64,000 bases of DNA from positions 496,001-560,000 of the forward strand of contig CAWIRC010000004.1 of the NCBI GenBank assembly GCA_963838495.1. Reading direction: 5' to 3'. The notes beneath the pieces were generated by a model. It was not told the DNA's origin and did no database searches. It saw nothing but the letters and a program-made list of their open reading frames with translations. This document shows positions 19,083-28,003 of this stretch, piece by piece. The position numbers and the translations under genes were made by a program. Every line of letters begins with the position of its first letter. Position 1 is the stretch's first letter. The DNA comes from JBEKIK01 sp963838495 (GTDB taxonomy: Bacteria > Planctomycetota > Planctomycetia > Pirellulales > Thermoguttaceae).

Positions 19083-19154
19083 AGTTTTTGTATTGTGAAT
19101 TGCATGTGCTTTGCGCATATTTCATATTCAAGGTTGAGCAATTGGAAGAAAAAA

Positions 19155-19799
19155 CTATTTTTCCATCGAATTACTGAACCCTGAACCCTGAATCCGGTCC
19201 ACCGGCAATATCTCCACACCTTTCGCCCGCATTTCATCCAGGGCCCGTTCCACGTCGCCTTGCTTTAGGTTCACTCCCCGGCAGGCGTCTACGATCACGC
19301 GGGTTTTAAATCCCAGGTCTACGGCGTCCAGGGCCGTGAATTTCACGCAGTAATCAGTGGCCAGGCCGCACAGATAAATTTCATCCACGCCCTGCTGCTT
19401 CAGATACTCGCCCAGGCCGGTCGACTTGCGATGAGCGTTGTCGAAAAACGCACTGTAGCTGTCGATGTCGGGATCGGTGCCCTTGTGAAACACGCGGACG
19501 ATCCGGCGGCGATCCAGCCCGGGATGAAAATCGGCCCCGGGCGTGCTCGCCACGCAGTGCACCGGCCAAAGGATTTGCGCGAGCCCGTTTAAATCGACGA
19601 TTTCCCCAACTTTTTTCCCCGGGTGATTGACCGCGTAACTGCCGTGCCCGGCCGGATGCCAATCCTGCGTGGCCACGACCAGATCGAACCGCCCCTGCAA
19701 CCGGTTCACCAGCGGCACGATCCGATCGCCCTCCGGTATGGCCAGCGCCCCGCCCGGACAAAAATCGTTCTGGATGTCGGTTATAATCAAAGCTTTCAT
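19155..19799 (-). CDS. pncA: Nicotinamidase
   Basis: PncA hydrolyses nicotinamide to nicotinate for NAD salvage. In this 214-residue protein the catalytic triad is visible: D8 (LIITDIQNDF), K106 (FHKGTDPDIDSYSAF) and C151 (LATDYCVKFTA). Metal ligands D46, H48 (TQDWHPAGHGS) and H81 (WPVHCV) are present. AAGGAG precedes the ATG at 19799. It appears monocistronic, between resB (convergent) and the radical SAM gene. All family landmarks are intact. Confidence 0.94.
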   Translation of the reverse strand: MKALIITDIQNDFCPGGALAIPEGDRIVPLVNRLQGRFDLVVATQDWHPAGHGSYAVNHPGKKVGEIVDLNGLAQILWPVHCVASTPGADFHPGLDRRRIVRVFHKGTDPDIDSYSAFFDNAHRKSTGLGEYLKQQGVDEIYLCGLATDYCVKFTALDAVDLGFKTRVIVDACRGVNLKQGDVERALDEMRAKGVEILPVDRIQGSGFSNSMEK

Positions 19800-19854
19800 C
19801 GTTTCGCTCCTTAGTCACTCCTATTTTACTTGCCCTCGGCAAGCATGGGCATGG

Positions 19855-20781
19855 CTACTGGGAACAATACTCTTTATCCAAGCGAAGGCCTTCTTCACGG
19901 GCGATGCTTATTGCCTCGGCGTATTCGGTGCCGGTAATGCGGCGGTTGATCGACGGATAGCGGCCGGCGTGGCCGCTGGGGTGGTATTGGGCCATGACAT
20001 TCACATAAGTTTCGGGCGAAATCTCTTGGGCAAGAAAGTGCATGACCTCCCGGGTGCCGGCCAGGCCGCTGGGCATCACCAGGTGCCGCACCAAAAGCCC
20101 GCGCCGGGCAATGCCCCGCTCGTCCAAAACCAGGTCGCCCACCTGGCGATGCATTTCTTTGATGGCCGCCCGGGCAATTTCGCCGTAGTTTTCCGCATTG
20201 GCCAATTGCTTAGATACGGCCGGGTCCCAAAACTTGAAATCCGGCATGTAAATGTCGATCACCCCGTCCAGCATCCGCAGGGTATCCACGCTGTCGTACC
20301 CGCCGGAATTGTAGACCAGCGGCAGGTGCAGCCCGTCGGCCGCGGCCAGCACAAGGGCTTCCAAAATCTGCGGAACGACGTGGGTGGGCGTTACGAAATT
20401 GATGTTGTGGCAGCCTTGGTTCTGCAAATCAAGCATAAGCCCGGCGATTTCACCGGCGGTTGTTTCCCAGCCGCGGCCCTGCCAACTGATGTCGAAATTC
20501 TGGCAGAACGTGCAGCGCAGGTTGCAATGGCAAAAAAAGATCGTGCCCGAACCATTGATACCGCTCAGACACGCTTCCTCGCCGTGATGGGCAAACGCGC
20601 TGCTGAGAACGGCGATTCGAGATGTTTGGCAATATGGCAGCGGTTGCCCGCCGTGTATGCGGTCGGCCCCGCATTGCCTGGGACAAAGCCGGCACTCAGA
20701 CAAGGCCTCGACGGCATTTTTTGCCCGCCTGGCCAGTTCGCCGTTATCGTAGAGTGTTAGATAGGATGGATAGGCCGCCAT
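19855..20781 (-). CDS. Radical SAM protein, pyruvate formate-lyase-activase-like
   Basis: This 308-residue radical SAM enzyme has the 4Fe-4S motif C-x3-C-x2-C in FFCHCNLRCTFCQN. An N-terminal cysteine cluster (SECRLCPRQCGADR) is typical of the COG1313-like group, often annotated as a PflA homologue. Further landmarks are NINFVTPTHVV and MPDFKFWD. The usual glycyl-radical partner is absent from the window. The gene lies downstream of kamA on the same strand, separated by a 30-bp perfect palindrome that probably terminates kamA transcripts, so co-transcription is uncertain. The substrate is unknown. Confidence 0.85.
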   Translation of the reverse strand: MAAYPSYLTLYDNGELARRAKNAVEALSECRLCPRQCGADRIHGGQPLPYCQTSRIAVLSSAFAHHGEEACLSGINGSGTIFFCHCNLRCTFCQNFDISWQGRGWETTAGEIAGLMLDLQNQGCHNINFVTPTHVVPQILEALVLAAADGLHLPLVYNSGGYDSVDTLRMLDGVIDIYMPDFKFWDPAVSKQLANAENYGEIARAAIKEMHRQVGDLVLDERGIARRGLLVRHLVMPSGLAGTREVMHFLAQEISPETYVNVMAQYHPSGHAGRYPSINRRITGTEYAEAISIAREEGLRLDKEYCSQ

Positions 20782-20823
20782 AATTTTATCTCATAAGGAA
20801 TATTTCAACATTATATAAAAAGA

Positions 20824-20853
20824 TAAGCCCACGGGTTGCAACCCGTGGGCTTA
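20824..20853. terminator. 30-bp perfect palindrome between kamA and the radical SAM gene
   Basis: The sequence is self-complementary from 20824 to 20853, centred on GTTGCAAC (CCCACGGGTTGCAACCCG core). A second hairpin, GGGCGGCAGTT/AACTGCCGCCC (20883-20905), lies next to it. Both belong to the dispersed GTTG(C)AAC-centred palindrome class and could act as terminators or mRNA-end stabilisers. Confidence 0.65.
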
Positions 20854-20918
20854 ATAATACCCAAATATATCATTTTATGTTGGGGCGGCAGTTCAACTGC
20901 CGCCCAACCTGTTAATTT

Positions 20919-22218
20919 CTATTGCACCGGGTCGGGATACCGGTAAGTCTTTCCCTCGTAGTTGCGTAGCAGCAGGTCATCGCCTTCGCGGCCGATGATG
21001 GTGGCGGGCTGGAGGGGAATTTTCCCGCCGCCGCCGGGGGCGTCGATCACGTAATTCGGCACCGCATAACCGGTGGTGTAGCCCCGCAGGCCGGCGATGA
21101 TCTCCAGGCCTTTTTCCACGGGCGTGCGGAAATGCTCGGAGCCGGAAATCGGATCGCACTGGTACAGGTAATACGGTCTTACCCGCATCATGAGTAAACG
21201 GTGGACCAGTTTCTTCATGGTCTCCACATTATCGTTCACGTCCTTAAGCAGCACGGTCTGCGAACCCAGGGGGATTCCCGCGTCGGCCAGCCTGGTGCAG
21301 GCCAGCAGCGATTCCGGCGTGCATTCGTCCGGGTGGATGAAATGCAGGCTCATCCACAGGGGGTGGTGCTTTTTAAGCATCCGGCACAAAGCGGGCGTGA
21401 TCCGCTGCGGCAGCACGGCCGGCATCTTGGTGCCGATCCGCACGAACTCCACGTGCGGAATCTCCCTCAGCGAAGATAAAATCCAGCCCAAGCGCTCATC
21501 GCTCAGCGCCAGCGCATCCCCCCCGGAAATAAGCACGTCCCTAATGGCCGGGGTCGAGCGGATGTACTCGAAGGCCCTTTCCAGCCTGGCCTCCTGGGGT
21601 GCAATTTGCCCGTGCCCCACCATCCGCGACCGGGTGCAGTACCGGCAATAGCTCGAGCAGACATCGGTCACCAACAGCAATACCCGGTCCGGATACCGGT
21701 GCACCAGGCCGGGCATCGGGCTGTCGGCTTCTTCGCCCAGCGGATCATCGGCCTCGCCCGGGGCCTTATAGAATTCCTCAGTGGATGGAATCACCGTCCT
21801 GCGCAAGGGCTGGTTCCGGTCGTCGCGGGAAACCAGGCTCATATAATACGGCGTAATGCTCACCGGGAGCATGGTTTCGGCTTGGGTAAGGGCATCCCGC
21901 TCTTCGTCCGCCAAGAGCAAAACCTGTTCCAATTGGGCCAGGGTGCGAAGGCGGTTGCGGGCCTGCCAGTGCCAGCTATTCCACTGCTTGTCGGTTACGT
22001 CGGGGTAGAAAGTCTTGCGAAAGGCCCTGGTTTGGAAGGTGGTTCGCGGGTTTCGGCCCGAAATTCCACCCGGGGAGAAAAGATCCCCTGTCCGCGAGAA
22101 CTCGCCGGCGTTTCACACGGCAATCGGGCGCCTGAACGCGCGGGACAATAAATTGTGACGTAGTACCCGGAGGCTCTTCGTCGCAATACATACACGCGTC
22201 AGCTTCTGAGCTGGTCAT
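20919..22218 (-). CDS. kamA: L-lysine 2,3-aminomutase (one frameshift near the N-terminus)
   Basis: KamA interconverts L-alpha- and L-beta-lysine using SAM, a 4Fe-4S cluster and PLP. The cluster motif is DVCSSYCRYCTRSR. The PLP lysine sits in DAPGGGGKIPL, and the substrate-binding acids lie in YQCDPISGSEHFRTP. The main frame extends upstream of the usual ATG into family-like sequence (FYPDVTDKQWNSWHWQARNR), so the N-terminus is further back. A strong site (TAGGAG) precedes an ATG at 22218 in another frame (MTSSEADACMYCDEEPP). The two are joined by a frameshift between about 22118 and 22040, a stretch of G, T and C runs. No beta-lysine acetyltransferase gene is adjacent, so the pathway role is open. 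Confidence 0.85.
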
Positions 22219-22593
22219 TCAGTATCTCCTAGAGGCAACAACATTGCTCGGGCACGACATCCTAACCGGGCCCTGGTATCCGCCGCCTGCCACCGCCCAA
22301 TTCCCCGGGCAGCATCAAACGGAAGATTTATTTTATTGAATTTCATTTCGGGAATCGTTCTGTCTTTCAAAGTCAATTCATATCGCAATCGGATAAAAAG
22401 TCAAGAGGAAAATATAAAAAAGGAAGAAGGATCAGGGATCAAGGATCGGAGGAAATGATGAAAGATGAATTATGAATGTTGAATTAAGGGTCTTTTGCGG
22501 CTTCAAAATCCTCGATTCACCTTATCAAAAACTTTAACCATGATTAAAACTTCCCAGAAAACCCGACGGCTGAGGGCCGAGAGCCGACGGCCA
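22219..22593. other. Intergenic region with short repeats
   Basis: There are 375 bp between the methyltransferase gene (ending at 22594) and kamA, both leftward. Around 22428-22480 there are degenerate GGATCA/GATGAA repeats of the CATCCTT class. The kamA promoter is presumably here. No gene is visible. Confidence 0.4.
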
Positions 22594-23355
22594 CTATGCC
22601 TTAACCAGTTCCACGCAGATGCCCCCGGCACGCAGAACCCGATGCATGCGGGTATACCAAAGTTCCTTTTTCCATTGCAAGCCCACTTCCTCGCAAATTC
22701 GCGCCAATTCCCGGCGATTATAGGTCCGGCAACGCCACATGAAACTGGTGCAGGCCCCGGTAAAATTGTCCTCGGTAGTCAAAAGCAGCATCCGTGCCCC
22801 GGGGACCATTACCCGGCTCAACTCGGCCAGACCGACCTTCGGGTCCGGCAGGTGTTCCAGTACGTAACCGCATGTTATGCAGTCGAACGTCTCGGCAGGG
22901 AAAGGCAGCCGGGTAAGATCGGCCACGATAAACCTGGGCCGGTCGCTTTTCAGCCTGTTTCTGGCCCGGCGGAGCATTTCATGCGAGAGGTCAAAACAAG
23001 ATAATTCGGCCTCTGGATGGGCATACTTCAATAAATGTTTGGCTATTTGGCCCGCCCCGCTGCCCACGTCCAGAATATTCCGTGCGCCGCTCAGGTCGAA
23101 CTTCCGCTCCCGAAACAGCCGCTCGCCCAGCATGGTATGCAGCGAGAGCATGCTGCAATAGGCCAGCATCGCTCCCTGGGGACCGTCGTACACGTCGCGA
23201 ACCTTTTCCCGATATTCCTCGAAGCTAAGGCGGCGGATAAGGTCGTTTTCCAGCAAACGCACTAGCAACTTCTTGTTCTGCGCCCGGGGAGAGCGTGCTT
23301 TATGCCGTTTTCCAGGTCGTTTTCGGGTTTTTATCTTGGTTGCCATATTATTCAT
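22594..23355 (-). CDS. Class I SAM-dependent methyltransferase
   Basis: This 253-residue methyltransferase has a basic N-terminal tail (KIKTRKRPGKRHKARSPR) and a Rossmann fold. Motif I is ILDVGSGAGQ (about 93-102), the acidic loop is ELSCFDLSHEM, and motif II/III spans FIVADLTRLPFPAETFDCI and VLEHLPDP. The C-terminal strands end CVELVKA. It belongs to the Methyltransf_11/UbiE-like group and the substrate cannot be inferred. The very basic tail is unusual and might bind nucleic acid or an acidic surface. It lies upstream of, and on the same strand as, the VWA/BatA gene. Confidence 0.8.
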   Translation of the reverse strand: MNNMATKIKTRKRPGKRHKARSPRAQNKKLLVRLLENDLIRRLSFEEYREKVRDVYDGPQGAMLAYCSMLSLHTMLGERLFRERKFDLSGARNILDVGSGAGQIAKHLLKYAHPEAELSCFDLSHEMLRRARNRLKSDRPRFIVADLTRLPFPAETFDCITCGYVLEHLPDPKVGLAELSRVMVPGARMLLLTTEDNFTGACTSFMWRCRTYNRRELARICEEVGLQWKKELWYTRMHRVLRAGGICVELVKA

Positions 23356-23448
23356 CAGATGGACGCATTAATAGGAATTGTCCCGATTTTCATGGGCCAC
23401 CGTGCCGAAGGCATGGTAGGCGGAAAATGGGACTGTCCCTCTAGCCCA

Positions 23449-25456
23449 TCAATATATGCGTCGATTATAGATATACCATTCGACCAATAATACCGCTAGG
23501 CCGATCAAAACCACGGCCTTCCAAATTTCCTTGCGGGCGGCCTGCCAAACGCCTTCTCCCTTTACCTCCACGTCGCCCACTTTAATAGTCGGCGAGCGAT
23601 TCGGCCGGATATCACTTTCCCCAGGGTCGAACAGGTTCACGGCAAATTGATCGATTGCCTTTCCGCCCGATTCAACCCGATAAATACCCAATTCCCAGGT
23701 TTCCGTAAAGCTTAATTTGCCCAGTTTCCCAGACTTCAATTCCGTTTTTCCCCCCGTAGGGGATATGACGCTGAGGATTGTTTGTCCGCCGGGCGATTCC
23801 AAACTCACCGGCACTCCCGGCCGGACATTCTCTCCACCGGCGCCCGCCTTGCCTCCGCCGCAGTATTCAAACAAATTCCGCATAAAAACCGGAAAACTCT
23901 GGCGCATGGGCCAATTGGTCCCATAATACTTTTTCGCCTTGCCATCGCCGCCGGCTTGTTCCTCGAGGATTGTAAAGCCCAGCACCACGTCCTCGAACGA
24001 GTCCCGCGGCGCAATGGCCATCATCGGACCAAGGTCGGAATCTACAAGCACGGTAGCCCCGGAAGGCGGCTTTAAAGGCGTGCCGGACGCCAATAAAACG
24101 TCGCCCATGTCCATCCACTGCATAAGCGGATGCGCCGAGTTGATGTCGATAATCTGCGGCACGTCGCTTTTTTCGCCGGCCGTCCAACCGCCGTCCGCCG
24201 GCAGCGCCCCTATAAACAGCGTGTTCGCCTGGGGCATCGACGTCTTGCCCGGCGACTTCCCCTCGGGCCGGCAGCGGTCAAAAATCACCAGGTCATAACC
24301 CCCAGAGGCCGCCTGCGACTCGTATGTCTTGCTTTTCAGGAAATCGGGCGATTCGATTTGCACCTCGGCGATTTCCCGGGCAGATTTGGTTTGCACCGCC
24401 ATTTTCAAGGGTTCATTGCCCGGAGTGACCAGCAGCACCTTTGTCCGCCTTGGCGGGCTCAAGATCAGCCAGGCCTCGTCGTCCAGCGATAAATTGTCCT
24501 TGGTCTTGATCTTGAGCTTTAAAATCCCCGTGTCCATGGCCGCTATGTCAAAGGCGATGCCCTGGGGCTCGCCGGGCGAAACCTCTACCTGGTCGGCATC
24601 AACCAGCCGGCCATCCAGATACAGTTCCGCAGGCACTTTCACGGCCGTGGGGCCAAAATTATCCAGCCGGGCATAGGCCTGCAAACGGTCCGGACTGGTC
24701 TCGTTCCGCTGGGCGCTAAAGGCCACTATGCCCACATTTATAGCCTCGGGCGAGCCGATAGGGATGAACTTCGGCTCCAAATTGCCCAGGGCAAAGCCGG
24801 TGACCGGCGGGAATTTCCCGTCGCTGAGGATATATAACGTGGCCGGCAGGGCCTCGGCCACCTGGACGTCGCTCACATCTCTCTGCGCTGCGTCCTGGAT
24901 TGGCCAGCCCCGCCGCCAATTTTAGAGCCTCCAACAGCGACGTGGAACGGTTAGTAGGCTTAATGGCCTCCAGGCGCCGATGGAGCAGTCCGCGGTCGTC
25001 GCTAAAGCCCTGTTCCACCCGGGCGGTATCGGCAAAACTGATGATCATCGCCACGTCGCCCGATTTCATCTGGTCGATCAGTTCGCCTGCCCGGCCTTTG
25101 GCCTCGTCCAGGCGCGAAGGCTGCACGTCGGTGGCCGACATGCTGGCCGAGTTGTCGACCAGGAAAACGAACCGGGTACCGATAAGCTTGGTCCCCTGCC
25201 AACTCGGCCGCAACAATGCCCCCATCACTAAAAAAATGACCAGTAATTGCAGCAACAATAAGATATTTCGCCGCAGCCGCTGCCAGATCGTGTTCACGTG
25301 CAAATCTTCGATCGATTTGTGCCACAGATAAGTGCTGGGCACGATCAACGGCTGGCGTTTGAGCTTCAAAAAATACAATGCCACGATCGCCGGCGGCACC
25401 GCCGCCAGGATCAACCACTGCCACCAGGTAAGCATGTTGGTTAAGGTGGGGAGCAT
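23449..25456 (-). CDS. BatA-type VWA membrane protein (one frameshift)
   Basis: This is a ~669-residue protein once a single frameshift near 24893 is bridged. The N-terminal part has a BatA-like membrane domain (WWQWLILAAVPPAIVALYFLKLKR), a second helix (ILLLLQLLVIFLVMGALL) and a VWA domain with MIDAS DNSASMS. After the break the sequence continues SDVQVAEALPATLYILSDGKF, then beta-rich CARDB-like and glutamine-amidotransferase-like regions, and ends with a membrane helix (IWKAVVLIGLAVLLVEWYIY). With the nearby DUF58 gene this is a second, MoxR-less Bat-like module. The pair is now separated by a transposase and REP array. Confidence 0.8.
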
Positions 25457-25521
25457 TGTTCAAAGGATGAAGTATGAAGGATGAAGGATGAATTCCAGAT
25501 CGCAAAATTTAAATGCTCGTC

Positions 25522-25828
25522 AGCCGCGAAGCGGCGCACTACGATAGCCCAGGGCGGAGCGCGAGCAGCCCTGGCGTAGGGCCTCCATTATCCCCTTAGC
25601 CGCGAAGCGGCGCACTGCGATAGCCCAGGGCGGAGCGCAGCGCAGCCCTGGGTGCTCGGCCTCCATCATCCCCTTAGCCGCGAAGCGGCGCGCTGCGATA
25701 GCCCAGGGCGGAGCGCAGCAGCCCTGGGTGCAGGGCCTCCATCATCCCCTTAGCCGCGAAGCGGCGCACTGCGATAGCCCAGGGCGGAGCGCAGCGCAGC
25801 CCTGGGTGCTGGGTCCCCATTATCTCAT
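25522..25828. repeat. Four-copy REP array beside the RAYT gene
   Basis: There are four tandem near-identical units of 76-78 bp, starting at 25522, 25598, 25676 and 25753. Each contains a small hairpin (GCCGC GAA GCGGC) and a larger one (CCCAGGGC with GCCCTGGG around a GGAGCGCAGC loop). The units differ mainly by small indels in the second loop. The array ends just before another hairpin, GCCCTGAAAGGGC, next to the transposase stop. This is a REP/BIME-type cluster. Confidence 0.9.
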
Positions 25829-25861
25829 CAGCCCTGAAAGGGCGCACCAATCCCAAACTAA

Positions 25862-26314
25862 TCAATCCCATACATAGCGCTCATCAAACTGGATTTCATA
25901 TCTCCGCAAAAACTCGCGGAATTCCTCTTGAAACGTTCGCACCCGATGATGTTCATTTTGCCCGGCAATGTATTTTTTGACAATATCCAACTGCGACTGT
26001 CCGATGGAGAACGCCCCGTACCCATTTTGCCAAGTAAAATCGGCCAACGACGTTCGTTGGGTTTTAATCCATTTTGACGAATCAGCCTTGATCGTTCCGA
26101 TGAAATCGGCCATGGACATCGTCCGCGAAAGAGAGCAAGCGATATGCACGTGATCGTTCGTCCCCCCGATTTTATGCGCCGGACATTCGCAAGTGCGGCA
26201 GGCCGTGGCCAAATAAGCATAGAGCGGATTTTGAATCTCGGTTTCAATATAAGGCGCGCGGTTTTTCGTGCTGAAAATAATATGAATCAATACATTTGCC
26301 AGAGATTGAGGCAT
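25862..26314 (-). CDS. REP-associated tyrosine transposase (RAYT), Y1 family
   Basis: This 150-residue Y1_Tnp-fold protein of the IS200/IS605 superfamily has the HUH motif H55-V-H57 (GGTNDHVHIAC) and the catalytic tyrosine Y115 (QLDIVKKYIAGQNEHH). The N-terminus LANVLIHIIFSTKNR is characteristic. These single-strand-specific nucleases cleave at hairpins. As a RAYT it is flanked by REP hairpins rather than IS ends: a four-unit array on one side and an inverted partial copy on the other. It is uninterrupted and has all catalytic residues, so it may be active. It sits between the DUF58 and VWA genes of the second Bat-like module. Confidence 0.92.
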   Translation of the reverse strand: MPQSLANVLIHIIFSTKNRAPYIETEIQNPLYAYLATACRTCECPAHKIGGTNDHVHIACSLSRTMSMADFIGTIKADSSKWIKTQRTSLADFTWQNGYGAFSIGQSQLDIVKKYIAGQNEHHRVRTFQEEFREFLRRYEIQFDERYVWD

Positions 26315-26356
26315 AAAATCGGATTTCGATAGGCGTTATTCGTCGCAGCGGTAGCG

Positions 26357-26452
26357 CGCCCTTTCAGGGCTTCCTGTCGACGCTCCAACGCCTACCCAGG
26401 GCTCCGCTGCGCTCCGCCCTGGGCTATAATAGTCCGCCGCTTCGCGGCTCCG
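26357..26452. repeat. Inverted REP copy on the other side of the RAYT gene
   Basis: GCGCCCTTTCAGGGC (26357-26371) matches in inverted orientation the GCCCTGAAAGGGCGC hairpin at 25830-25844. A reverse-complement REP unit follows, with CCCAGGGCTCC, GGAGCGCAGC-type loop sequence, then CCGCCGCTTCGCGGC. The RAYT gene is therefore bracketed by inverted REPs. Confidence 0.87.
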
Positions 26453-26492
26453 CAACAGGCCGCTTCGTGGTTTATACTCCAATCATTACCTT

Positions 26493-27380
26493 TCACCGCA
26501 CCAAACCTCTCGTTGCCAAATAACCTGTTACCAATTGATCGACCGGGATGGAGGTCCTGGCCAACAAGTACGCCATGCCGCGGCGGGTGCAAAATTCCTT
26601 GGCCGAATCGACAAATGCCGCCAGCGTCTGTTTGTATCGCTTCAAGAGCGGGCCGGTCACGGTCACCTCGGCCACGTCGTCGTCTTCGCAATCCACCAGG
26701 CGGAGGTCGCCCTTTACGTCCGGATCCAACTCCTCGGCCGATAGGAGTTGGACAACGTAAATATCCATGTCCTTCGAGACCAAGTATCGCAACGCCGCCT
26801 GGAAACCATTTTTATCCATCAAGTCGGAGATTAAAACCACGATCCCTTTGCCCGAGTTGCGAAGGCAGAAGCTTTTGATCCCTTCCGTGAGCGATGCGTT
26901 TTGCCCGGGCTGGATCGTTTCCAGGTGTTCGAGCATTCGCCACAGGCTCCTCCGGCCGCGAAACACGGGCGAGGCCTGCCCGCCGGGCCGACCCAAGGTC
27001 TCGATTTTCACCCGATCGCCCCGCACCAGCCCGATAAAGCCCAAGGCCGCCGCCAGTTGCAGGGCGTATCGCAGCTTGGTCGGCTCGCCGAAATCCATCG
27101 ACTCGCTGGCGTCGATCAGGGCGTAAAAGTGCAGGTCCTCCTCTTCCAAAAACATTTTCAAGAAAAGTTTTTCCAGCCGGGCGTAGGTGTTCCAATCCAC
27201 AAAACGCAGGTCGTCGCCGGGCACGTAATTGCGGAAATCGGCGAACTCCACGCTCTGCCCCTTGCGCGGACTGCGGCGCTCGCCCTTCATTCGACCGCGA
27301 AACACCTTCCGGCTGACCAATTCCATCTTTTCCAGTTGGAGGAGCAGCTCGGGCGATAACAGTGTCGATGCGGTGGACAT
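26493..27380 (-). CDS. DUF58 protein (second Bat-like module)
   Basis: This 295-residue DUF58 protein is intact. The conserved N-terminal signature is visible (KGERRSPRKGQSVEFADFRN, YVPGDDLRFVDWNTYARLEK), followed by a VWA-like core (FYALIDASESMDFGEPTKL) and IVVLISDLMDKNGF. The start is placed at MSTASTLLS; a longer frame to 27422 has no ribosome site. It is the upstream gene of a pair with the VWA/BatA-type gene, although a RAYT and REP array now lie between them. No MoxR is adjacent; the MoxR at 5.3 kb could serve both modules, which is speculative. Confidence 0.88.
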   Translation of the reverse strand: MSTASTLLSPELLLQLEKMELVSRKVFRGRMKGERRSPRKGQSVEFADFRNYVPGDDLRFVDWNTYARLEKLFLKMFLEEEDLHFYALIDASESMDFGEPTKLRYALQLAAALGFIGLVRGDRVKIETLGRPGGQASPVFRGRRSLWRMLEHLETIQPGQNASLTEGIKSFCLRNSGKGIVVLISDLMDKNGFQAALRYLVSKDMDIYVVQLLSAEELDPDVKGDLRLVDCEDDDVAEVTVTGPLLKRYKQTLAAFVDSAKEFCTRRGMAYLLARTSIPVDQLVTGYLATRGLVR

Positions 27381-28003
27381 GGTGAATAACGTTTGTTTTA
27401 TATTATGGAATGGGCAATTCATCGCCCTCGTTAAGGTCTATCGATAGAGTCAGGAAATGAATATCGCATTCAAGGTGTAACCCGGGAGCTTGCTCCCGGA
27501 GTTTTTCCCGTGATTTGCGGTAAATCTATTATTATGATACAGATTTTATCACCCTAAACTACTCGCCTGCCGGGCATATTCCCCGATAGGGCTGTCCCGT
27601 TAAAGCTCCTTATTTTGAAAAAGTCGAGTTTTCTAAAGAGGGGGTTATTAACCCATTCGGGTTATTGTTATCTATTAAAAAAACTGTATAAAAGAAAAAG
27701 TAAATTTTATGGAGGTTATATATAAACGTTCCGGCGGCAAGGGCAAACGCCGGGAGCCTTTCCATCTTTTTTTAAACCTCGATTGTGAGGCAGCGTTATC
27801 TTAGAAGTGTGAAACGCACTTGAGAGAGCAGCATCTTTTGATTTTTTCGCCTTTTAAACAAAGCAGTGCGCTCCACACCCCCTGTCGGTCTTCATCGACG
27901 TCAGCGCTTGGTCTTTTCTGATTCTGCCGCTGTTGTCTTGCGTCTTTGCAGACTGAGGTAGTTGCTTGTACCGACACACACTCATAGTTTGGGAGGCGAT
28001 ATT
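27381..28003. other. Long leader region upstream of the PEP-CTERM gene
   Basis: There are 623 bp between divergent genes. The palindrome CCGGGAGCTTGCTCCCGG lies near 27481. A hairpin, CCGGCG (27731-27736) with CGCCGG (27748-27753) and loop GCAAGGGCAAA, is followed by a run of seven T at 27767-27773. Inverted CCTC/GAGG runs follow near 27777-27790. This looks like a structured 5' leader for the rightward gene. It does not match any riboswitch I can name. Confidence 0.45.

Noticed and set aside
25522..25828. Possible CRISPR array
   Set aside because: The units are contiguous 76-78 bp near-identical copies with internal hairpins and no unique spacers, no cas genes are near, and a RAYT is adjacent. 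It is a REP array.
27731..27775. Cyclic-di-GMP-I riboswitch suggested by GGGCAAAC
   Set aside because: The GAAA tetraloop hairpin and the CGCAAAGCC segment are missing; only a simple hairpin remains.
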